Shown: positions 1 to 8,113 of the stretch, piece after piece
Layout: each line of letters starts with the position of its first letter
How positions within the stretch are numbered: the stretch's first letter is position 1
Source: Beroe ovata
Lineage: Eukaryota > Ctenophora > Nuda > Beroida > Beroidae
Assembly: GCA_946803715.1 (NCBI GenBank)
Contig: CAMPET010000059.1
Coordinates: forward strand, 37,016 to 76,369
DNA length: 39,354 nt
Reading direction: 5' to 3'
The notes under the pieces: model-generated
Told to the model about the DNA's origin: nothing
What the model saw: the letters and a program-made list of their open reading frames with translations, nothing else
Databases searched by the model: none
Made by a program: the position numbers and the translations under genes

Positions 1-80
1 GTGTGTGTGTGTCTGCGTGTGTGTGCATGTGTCTGTGTGTATGTGTGGGTGAGTATGTAATGTGTGTGTGTGTGTGTGTT
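1..80. repeat. (TG)n microsatellite at the left edge
   Basis: Imperfect TG/TGTC dinucleotide run. On the minus strand it is the start of the tetraspanin intron after the exon ending at 84. The reading frames through it are low-complexity artefacts. Confidence 0.95.
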
Positions 81-83
81 TAC

Positions 84-1444
84 CACTTTAAAGTACGTGG
101 CCTCCGAACAGTGGGGAAGATTCTCCTCAATAATGGGACAGCAGCTACGCGGAGGCACGCCAGTATAATCCCAACGACTCTCGTAGCCACAGCACTTGAA
201 TATCTGGAATTCAAATGATGAATTTCATTCCTCCATTTCTATGCGCTCCATTAATGGTTTTTGGGAAAAAGTAGATCTGGTATGAGCGCCGAAAACATAC
301 TGATTGGAGGGAATCCACTGCTTCCTTCACCGGTGAATCTTCAGGGTCACCTTTCGTTCGATTGTACTCAATCACCGCCTTTTCCAGACCACTTCTCAAA
401 TCTTCAAATATCTGTCACCGGGTGAAGGGGGGTTACGAATTCATCGGTGTTTCACCATGATTGTACTTGGTACCATGACAATTTCGTAGGAGACTGATGA
501 ATCATTGAATCACGATAATTAAATCACGATAATTAAAAATCACGATAATTAAAAATAGCTCTATAATAGACCACGTGAACCTGCACTGTTACGGGAAATA
601 GTGCTCGTTTCCATACCTTGGTTCTGAGCATGTATGCCCAAACAGCACATCCAATTTCACCGCACACCATGAGAATAAGCAACATGAAATACTGAAACAG
701 AGAATTGTCTTAGTGGCGTCTTAGTGGTGTCTTTGCGGTGTCTTAGTGGTGTTTTAGTGGTGTCTTAGTGGTGTTTTAGTGGTGTCTTAGTNGTGGTGTC
801 TTAGCGGTGTCTTAGTGGTGTCTTAGCGGTGTCTTAGCGGTGTCTTAGTGGTGTCTTTGTGGTGTCTGAACTGTATCTACAACGTGTCTAATCACGAACT
901 CGACATGTTGCTACGTGATATCATCAACTTTGCGCCCATATGAGTATTGCCTAGTGCCTATACATAACTTGCGTCCAATGGTAACATACAATTATTACAC
1001 AATTGCCGATAAAGAATGAAAGAGTTGCCTTTTCGCACCATATCACTTTTAATCACGTGACCGTCACTATAATTCTCACCAGCATGAGCAAATTGTTTGA
1101 CTGAAGGAGAGTACCACAACAGCCGAGGAAAGCTATGAAGAAGATGACGCCACCAACTATAATCAGCACGTACATCCACGTCCCGAAGTTATCGTCTGAT
1201 ACGCCATTCAGTGCCTCGTACTCGAGTTTGAGATATATACCAATCACCAGTAGAGATCCACCCAAACCCTGAGGGTACATTTTTCTTGGTTTTCGCATTT
1301 TTTTCGACAAAAACTAACAACATCATGAGGATAGAAATTCTACAAGTCTGTCATTTTCGTGCTCACCCAAAATACAAAGTTGAATATAAAGAGGACGGTC
1401 CTGATGATTTGGGAGCAGCAGATCGAGTAGTTTTCATCAGCCAT
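84..1444 (-). CDS. Tetraspanin, 5 exons, C-terminus off the left edge
   Basis: Four-pass membrane scaffold protein of the tetraspanin family. Exons in coding order: 1367-1444, 1080-1268, 617-691, 301-411, 84-203 (26+63+25+37+40 = 191 codons), all phase 0 with GT/AG ends. Start is ATG at 1444 (MADENYSICC), followed by TM1 (TVLFIFNFVFW continuing GLGGSLLVIGIYL). TM2 is around residues 57-78, followed by GCCG. TM3 is YFMLLILMVCGEIGCAVWAY. The large extracellular loop starts at about residue 115, with the diagnostic CCG at 155-157, then CC at 172-173 and C at 183, the family's disulfide pattern. TM4 and the last cysteine must lie beyond base 1, since the exon ends in a donor that runs straight into the (TG)n tract. 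Which tetraspanin subtype it is cannot be said. Family assignment is very secure. Confidence 0.93.
706..869. repeat. Minisatellite, about 11-bp unit, in a tetraspanin intron
   Basis: Around 15 imperfect copies of cttagtggtgt with variants (cggtgt, tttgcggtgt, ttttagtggtg). One N sits at 792. On the coding (minus) strand the copies read ACACCACTAAG and end about 15 nt from the 3' splice site of the exon starting at 691, so the array occupies the branch-point and polypyrimidine zone. Confidence 0.9.
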
Positions 1445-3225
1445 TCTGCTGAGCAGTTCTATGATTAGTTCATAGGAGCAGAAGAAGCGATTCATAGTTT
1501 GCCAGTTATTGTTCCTGATAATGCAGCTTCCTCAAACGAATTAAAGAGAAGGGGAATGTTTTGTAAGATTTTGCTAAAACTTTGACAGATAGGAGCAAGT
1601 CAAATATTTCTGCCGTATTAGGGTGATTCGGTCAATGGGCAATGATGCAGGGTTAGGGTAGGTAATACTTAATAGGTATCCGCGTTTTAGTTAGAATGAG
1701 CTTATTCCTAAATGTTAATTCAAATAATTAAGTTTGATTAATCTATATTTTGCAATGATTTGCTGAGACGTGAAATCATGAATCTTCATTGAATTAAATT
1801 CAACTATAAATTATCGTCACATGGCGCATAAATCACGAATGATCAAGAAATATCATGCCTTGAAAAATTAAAATTATATCAAGTAGCCCAATGAACATTA
1901 ACAAACTCTGCAATAATTTCTGAGGGATCTTTAGTTATCACGTGATCGTAGGGGTGAGCGTGACTCCGAGGAGACTTGGAGTGGCATGGTATTCAGCTTT
2001 TGGCATGGCTACGTTGCCATGGATTACCTACATAGATTGGACACAGAAAATACGGTGATACAATTCTACAATAATTGTACGCCACACACCTACAGGTACG
2101 GAATATCCAACTTCTAGAGTACCAAATTGGGCCTAAGACGCGAATACCCAACAATTCTGTTGGGTATTCCGTACTGTTACCTCAGTCAAGGGAGAAACCG
2201 TCACTGTTATAATAAGGAGTCACTATAATAATAAGGAGTCAGCAAGGCTTCAGATGAGTGCGAATACAGCATCAATTTGGAGTGTGAGAAAAGCGCATAA
2301 CTGTGCATTTTGCACTGTTATTGCTCTGAGGTTTTCCACACCATTATCACACGGAAAACCATGAAAAAGTGCACGGCTTCGTATACTTACCTAATTACCT
2401 ACACAATTCCAATTACCCCATCATTAACATTTAACGGGACATTATGTATTCCAGAACCACACTTGAATATTTCCAATCCTCTCAACAGCTGCCCCCCATC
2501 TCAGTTTCTCTTTTCTGCGGAACGAGTGCTAACCAGTGAAATACTAGGTGGCCTGACCAGTTGTTACCGCAGAAATAACAGCTCTCAAACAATGCATCTT
2601 TGCAAATCATTGTCCCCAATGGTGGAGTCGCGACCTCCAACTGTCCAGCCTAGTTTTCATCTCCCCTCGCATTGGCTCTCAACGTGGATAAATTCAATTA
2701 CCAGAGCATCAGTCACGTGTGCTGCTACCTCTGACCGTTGCCTCTAACGCGGCTGGGACTTCAAATAGGCCCTTCCTCTCACAATTTTCATCCCGTTGGA
2801 CGAATATGATCCTCTATCATATTGATGTTCCTCTATCACATAGTTTCAATACTGGATCACCATTGTGAGCCTTGATGATTTTCGTTCAATACCTATTGTA
2901 ATAGCTCATGCACCTTAATATAAACGCATCTATTCCACGATTTTACACTAGAATGCCTCATGAATATCGGAATTTAATATTATGCTAATTTTTTTCCTAA
3001 AATTTCTAAACACAGTGCATAAAAAATACAACCTGGCCTTGTACCTGATATAAAGAAGTCGGCAACGACCTTCAGACCACCAAAAATGTCATAAGTTTCA
3101 AAATTTCTGTTTCCTGGGTGACTTTCCAACCAGTTTGTACTGTAGCTATAACAACTATGCGTTTTCCTCGAACACCTTGACAAAGAGCAGCATTGTAACA
3201 CCATTTTTCAGTGCTCTCTGCAATT
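1445..3225. other. Intergenic region between divergent tetraspanin and three-finger genes
   Basis: No coding exon was recognised. It must hold the promoters of both flanking genes, which are transcribed away from each other. Visible structure is a foldback repeat at 2096-2181 and CACGTG E-box cores near 1936 and 2714. The 145-codon frame at 2310-2747 has no recognisable motif and looks accidental. Confidence 0.5.
2096..2181. repeat. Foldback repeat related to 10326-10397
   Basis: A perfect 12-bp inverted repeat (gaatacccaaca, 2142-2153; tgttgggtattc, 2158-2169) forms the core. The left part, 2096-2150, is a diverged reverse complement of the 16-bp tandem array at 10326-10389. The right part shares about 23 identical bases with 10375-10397. 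It is probably a small dispersed element with subterminal repeats. Confidence 0.7.
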
Positions 3226-4281
3226 ATGAAAATCTTCCTGGTTGCATGCATTATTTGGCTTTCCTGCTGTCAGCAAGTCTCAGCTCTTGATTGTGAAGAA
3301 GTCTCCACCATAACAGCAAGCTCGGGCTCCAACACGGAGGCAAGTGAAACCTGTGACAGCGCCACAACCTGTACTAGGCCGGTATATCAAGATAGCAATG
3401 GCGGGTATGTCACAACTGATACAACATGGGGCTGCGCAAGCTCAACCTGTACTACTACCAGTAGTTGCATTACATGTGACACTGACGATTGCAATACCGA
3501 AGATCTTTATACGTGTGCAGGATATTCATACTCTTCCACTGACACTAAATGGGAGTCAAGTGATAGCGTCACATGCGACCCTTTCACAGTAGGCACAACA
3601 TCTAGCACAGCGAGTACCAAGTGCATAGTTGTTACACCTGATGCAGCAAGCACTATTCTCGATAGCACCTATGAAACGTGCGGAGTTAACAGTGTCAACT
3701 CAGATTGTAGTTCCACAGGGACTCAATGCAGGACTTGTGACGGTGAGAACTGCAATGCAATGGCCAACTTCATGTATTGCGTGAAGGGAACAGCTACCAC
3801 TGAAGATGATTACGATGACCTTCCATACCACTTCTGCGAAAGCAAAGAGAGCTTCTGCACCAAGCCCCTTATTTTGGATGATGCATTGGTGAACTCTACT
3901 TTCGAAGATTGGGGCTGTGATGTTGAGTGCACCAACAAATCAGAATGCATGACATGTGACACAGCTGGATGCAACACTTGGCCGTCAGATGGTGACGATT
4001 ACAATGTGACCTGCTACATTTGGACATGGGACAACATGTGGAAATACAGCGAATCAGCAATACCCTGCACTACTAAGATAGATGGATCCCTACCAACGAA
4101 ATGTAGTCTTCCAAAGGATCGCAGCTCTGAGGATGGATATAGTGGAAATGGCTGTGGAGACTGCAGTGATGCTGATAGTGATGGATGTCTCTCAGTAGGA
4201 GATGCGGAAAATTCTGGTATCACATCAACACTATCCGGTCTTTTCTTTGCCATAGCTCTACTCAAAGCATTAATGGCATAA
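3226..4281 (+). CDS. Secreted GPI-anchor-type protein with tandem three-finger (Ly6-like) repeats
   Basis: 351-residue single-exon gene. The ATG at 3226 gives a clean signal peptide (MKIFLVACIIWLSCC, cleavage near residue 20). The frame is open upstream to 3211, but only through a GTG. The mature part is very rich in Cys, Thr and Ser and holds about four repeats, three of which end in a CxxCDxxxCN box (CITCDTDDCN, CRTCDGENCN, CMTCDTAGCN). The fourth is degenerate (CGDCSDADSDGC). The CN ending and cysteine spacing resemble Ly6/uPAR or similar cysteine-rich extracellular repeats. The C-terminus is hydrophobic (GLFFAIALLKALMA) after a small-residue stretch, as in GPI-anchor signals. Most likely a cell-surface protein; the ligand is unknown. 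An acceptor-like ttttcag lies 14 nt before the ATG. It is intronless among intron-rich neighbours. The gene is well supported; the fold name is inferred. Confidence 0.85.
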   Translation: MKIFLVACIIWLSCCQQVSALDCEEVSTITASSGSNTEASETCDSATTCTRPVYQDSNGGYVTTDTTWGCASSTCTTTSSCITCDTDDCNTEDLYTCAGYSYSSTDTKWESSDSVTCDPFTVGTTSSTASTKCIVVTPDAASTILDSTYETCGVNSVNSDCSSTGTQCRTCDGENCNAMANFMYCVKGTATTEDDYDDLPYHFCESKESFCTKPLILDDALVNSTFEDWGCDVECTNKSECMTCDTAGCNTWPSDGDDYNVTCYIWTWDNMWKYSESAIPCTTKIDGSLPTKCSLPKDRSSEDGYSGNGCGDCSDADSDGCLSVGDAENSGITSTLSGLFFAIALLKALMA

Positions 4282-5232
4282 AGGTTAGTTGAGTGGAAGC
4301 ACAGAAACAACATGTACTTTATTGATCATTTCAATGGTAAAGGGACTTTATATGCATTCATATATTTCATCTACGCATAAACAGTATTAGCAACACAGTA
4401 CTGCATGGGATGCTGATATGGGGTAAGTAAAGTAACCAGTATTCTCAATTCTGATAACAGTCCATTTCAGAGTGCTGTTCTTCAGAGGCTGTTGTACTCA
4501 TCCTGTGGTGACTGCAGATGTTTGCATTAAAGAAATATCAAGGACATTCTTGAGTAGAACAATCAGTTGAATGAATGTGTCTCAAAATAGAGATTTATGT
4601 TATGTACTTAAGAAAACATGATCTTGTGCAGTAGTTGAGGTTGATTGTCATATAAGATCCTTTAATTTTCTTTAGGTTATTTTTCTATTAGCTTAGTGCC
4701 TATACTCTTTTAAAATTTAGTTAATATCCATCTAAACATATTGCATGTAAAAACTGAGTTTTTTGGAGTCTGCTGAATTTGATTTCATGCTTCCAATTTA
4801 GAAATTATTGGTACTGGGTAGTGAATTATGAAACAGTATGATTCAAAAACAAGCTACAGATAACAAATCAATAAGTAATCTATTTCAAATAATAGTCATG
4901 GTGATCATCCAAAACATGAATATGAGGGGATGAAATTTACCTGTTTTTGCTTTATTTATTAGACTCAACTCAAATATTCACTGTTATGATACCTTCTTCC
5001 AAGGTCCCCAAATGAAGAACACCCAAATGAAGAATAAATTAATGAAATCAGGTATAAAATAGTTTAACTTTCATTATTATTGCGAATTTTAAATACAATA
5101 ACATTACAATTATTTAATCATAACCATCACATTCAATCACCTATTATGCAGTCGCCGACGGTAGGGAAAGCTTTATGAACAATTGAAGCGATATGAACAA
5201 TTGAACACAGCTTTGTCGACGATCGCACTCAT
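4282..5232. other. 3' flank of the three-finger gene, AT-rich intergenic
   Basis: No gene seen. It presumably contains the 3' UTR. An ATTAAA near 4526 and an AATAAA near 5033 are possible poly(A) signals, neither decisive. Confidence 0.4.
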
Positions 5233-5444
5233 GCACTTGTTGCCGGATGTTATCTGTCCACTGTTTCTTGCGCGCGGCGCGTGCGCCTTCACCGAAGGCC
5301 GAAACAGGACTTGGCCTTCGATGAAGGCGCGCGCACGAGAAACAGGTCAGGTATCATTTGACAGTCCTTTGCCGAATGTTATCTGTCCACTAAACTGCTT
5401 CTTGCGCCGCGCGCGGCGCGCAATTAGATACATAGCGGACTCGC

Positions 5445-5557
5445 TTGTCAGATTTTATCTGACCTCAGTTTCTCGCGCGCGGTGCGCGCGCCTTCATCGA
5501 AGGCCTTCGATGAAGGCGCGCGATCGCGCGAGAAACAGGTCAGGTAACATCTGACAA
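5445..5557. mobile_element. 113-bp hairpin MITE with 8-bp target duplication
   Basis: Near-perfect palindrome: starts TTGTCAGAT, ends ATCTGACAA, with arms meeting in the cgaagg/ccttcg centre at about 5500. It is flanked by identical 8-mers ggactcgc at 5437-5444 and 5558-5565, which defines the insertion exactly. The 8-bp duplication fits hAT-type integration, but no transposase is available to confirm the superfamily. Confidence 0.88.
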
Positions 5558-5771
5558 GGACTCGCCGGGACTCGGCATGGCATGGCAGATAGTACATTTT
5601 TGTTCCCGCGCTGCGTGACCCATTGACCCAAATACTCCGCGCGCGCTGCAGCACGTCTACGACTTTTCAGTTCACTGAGTAGAATAGGGACGCGCAACGT
5701 GTGCACATACATTTTGCAACCGCGATTCGATTTTTTGCTTTGTAGAATCTTCCCTTAGTTCTTACCCTTGC

Positions 5772-6040
5772 TTGTCGATCGATGATAGACCCTGTCGAGA
5801 ATTGTCTGGCGATGCTAGACCGCTGATGCAAGCCGCGAAGCGGCTTGCGTCAGCAAGAGAATAAGTTGCGCGCGCGCGCGACGAAATTCTCGACAGTGCA
5901 GGGTCTATCATCGATCGACAAGTCGAGAATTTCGTTTTGCGCGCGCGCGGCTCAAACTTATTTTGCGCGCGCGCGTGGCTCAAACTTGCTGACGCAAGCC
6001 GCTTCGCGGCTTGCATCAGCGGTCTAGCATCGCCAGACAA
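5772..6040. mobile_element. Outer transposon copy interrupted by its own family member
   Basis: Starts TTGTCGATCG and ends CGCCAGACAA, flanked by acccttgc at 5764-5771 and 6041-6048. Removing the inner insertion (5802-5921) and one duplicated 8-mer leaves about 141 bp with one TTGTCGATCG-type end and one TTGTCTGGCG-type end, so this element has two different termini rather than being a simple palindrome. Confidence 0.85.
5802..5921. mobile_element. Inner inverted copy of the same transposon
   Basis: 120 bp starting TTGTCTGGCG and ending CGATCGACAA, the reverse orientation of the surrounding 5772-6040 copy. It is bounded by gtcgagaa at 5794-5801 and 5922-5929, an 8-bp duplication of sequence belonging to the host copy. 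The inner and outer copies match along their length when one is reverse-complemented. Confidence 0.87.
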
Positions 6041-6085
6041 ACCCTTGCTGGCGGGATTTTATCTTTGGTGCGGTGTTGCATTGTT

Positions 6086-6233
6086 TTGTCGATCGATGAT
6101 AGACCCTGTCGAGAATTTCGTTTTGTGCGCGCGCGGCGCGGCAAACTTATTCTCAGACAAACTTATTCTCAGACAGGCAAACTTATTCTCGCGCAAAACG
6201 AAATTCTCGACAGGGTCTATCATTGATCGACAA
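6086..6233. mobile_element. Palindromic relative with two TTGTCGATCG ends
   Basis: Both ends are the TTGTCGATC/gatagaccctgtcgagaatt type, in inverted orientation, around a centre with three cAAACTTATTCTC repeats. An 8-mer gtgcggtg follows the right end directly (6234-6241). The matching 8-mer on the left (6068-6075) is separated from the element by 10 bases. Confidence 0.75.
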
Positions 6234-6673
6234 GTGCGGTGCAGCGGATGTTCCTGCGCTGCGTGACCCAATTAATACTCCACGCGAGCTGCGCGTCTCC
6301 GTGGTTTGGAGACTTTCTACGACTTTCTACAACTTTTCAGATCACTGAGTAGAACAGGGGCGCGCAACGTGTGCACAGCGGCGGAATGACTATTGACTAG
6401 CCGTGGCCGTATGCGCGCGCGCGCCTTCATCGACGGCCAAAACACTCTATTGTTTTGCCTGTTTTGCTTGCGCTTGCTTTGGTCTTTGATTGAGCTGACA
6501 TCCGACAAAAGGTCTTTACATTGTGTTGTTGTATCAGATATGGTTCTATGGGTTGTGTATCACATCCACAATTCAATAAGTGTGATTTCAATTTTCAATG
6601 AATCAAATTCATACCGAGTGCACGAGAAGCTGTGGAGAAATAACATTCAGCAAGCAACCCTTACAAGTCACCA

Positions 6674-6730
6674 CCAGTGGTGCAAATCCAGGGGGGGATG
6701 GGGGGATATATCCCCCCCAATAATTTGGTG
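6674..6730. mobile_element. Possible terminus of an hAT-type MITE
   Basis: Contains cagtggtgcaaatccag followed by a G run, and a ggggggatatatcccccc palindrome. This resembles the CAGTGG...ATCCAGGGGG ends common in non-autonomous hAT elements. No matching opposite end was found within 500 bp, so boundaries are unknown. Confidence 0.35.
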
Positions 6731-8113
6731 CCATCCTCTCCAATAATTGCAAATATCTTCCCCTCCAAAATGTATGGACTCTGGGCAATGTATACAGGGA
6801 TGAACAAGCAAACTGGTGCAGTACAGTACATAACATCTTTAATCTTTTCCAAAGCTAACGTTACAGGCTTATCACGTTTTCACCTTTAAACCTACTGTAG
6901 ATTGTAGACCTACGGTGTTGCTANGCTTGTTTGTCGAATTTTCTTTCCTTGATACCGGACAAGCCTCCGGTCGCCGGGTACAGCTGCAGCTGGTCGAACT
7001 CATTGGTAGACTACTCGCCAACGCGGTGGTCAGAACTCTGATGGCCCTTTCGACTCTTCGGATAAACAACACCAAGTTACCAAGTTAGTTACTCTGCAGT
7101 CCCGTCTCCTAATTTCTAATGAATTTCTAAAATTGAAAATAGGAGGACAGAACTGTTGAGAGCTTAAAGTCGCTGATAACACCTATATATACTTGGCTAT
7201 TGCCGTTCTTTTGAGCTATTAGCGAAATTTCTGTGACCCTTAGAGGCCAAGATTGAGCTGCATAACATAACACCCGCCACCTTAAAGAATGGAAGTGGCC
7301 CCAGCAGCCAGGTGCCGGCCATTCATGGAAGGGCAGCAACTTTTTTCTGATCAAGGACACTTAGATCTACCAAAAACCGTTGAGAAACTTTGTCCACTCG
7401 ACCATTGCATACTGACTTTGCCTGGGCCACTCAAGTATGTATTGTGTGTTCAAAAAGACTTGATTTTTGTATTTCAGAGGACCAGTGCCATTTCATAACA
7501 AGGATACCACATTCAGTTTTATTGAGTGTACCTGGACGTTTTTTAATTTAGATAATAGTTATTGTTATTTGGTTATTGTTGTTTGTTTGTTATTGGGTTG
7601 TAGCAAAGTTTCTAGAAATGGATGACAATTGAACAATTGAGTGTGGTGTGAATGGAATGTGTTGATGCAATGACTGCCTAATTCTCAATTCCGATTTTCT
7701 GATGGTGGGTGTCATTTATCAATGCAAAGTTATGACATAGGAATACTAATATTGCATTTTTCATGCTTGCTATTCAAGCACAAGATAATAAACGCAGACA
7801 GAAATAAAATTGAAGGAACTGTTGCCTGTACCATGTGCTTCATGTTTATTAAGAGGCATTGTTGTGGCAGTGACAAAATAACTAAGAAATATTGCTGTAT
7901 TTTCAATCAAAGCCAAAATTGAAAAAAATGATAACAGCATTACTCATGTATCAAGTGCTTCTTGAATCTTGACTTACCATACTTATTAAGGAGACTTAAG
8001 GAGATAAACTGCATATCATGAGAATTGCCAACAAGCACTATTTGATGTCAACTTATTTCCCATGATGATTATAGGAGAAAAAATGGGCAGTCTATAATGA
8101 AAGAAAGAAATCA
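6731..8113. other. Intergenic region upstream of PPEF
   Basis: No coding exon was recognised. A single N is at 6924. Inferred to contain the PPEF promoter and any 5' UTR; no specific motif stands out. Confidence 0.45.

Larger units (their letters stand above)
5233..6460. mobile_element. CpG-rich island of nested foldback (MITE-like) transposons
   Basis: GC-rich block in AT-rich DNA made of short inverted repeats full of GCGCGC. At least three related families can be told apart: hairpins beginning TTGCCGGATG or TTGTCAGATG, hairpins beginning TTGTCGATCG, and a longer arm containing actccgcgcg...gcgcaacgtgtgcac, present at about 5585-5711 and again at 6250-6380. The arm recurs, inverted and then direct, at 36446-36812. 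Where target duplications can be read they are 8 bp. No transposase is present, so these are non-autonomous. The many short frames here are shadows of inverted repeats. Sub-elements with precise boundaries are listed separately. Confidence 0.85.

Noticed and set aside
2310-2747. 145-codon plus-strand frame
   Set aside because: No domain, no convincing splice sites, composition typical of non-coding DNA here.
3211-3225. GTG start upstream of the three-finger gene
   Set aside because: The ATG at 3226 starts a proper signal peptide, and the GTG directly follows an acceptor-like cag.
5183-6508. Many arginine/alanine-rich frames in the GC-rich island
   Set aside because: They are mirror images of inverted repeats on both strands and stop at element boundaries.
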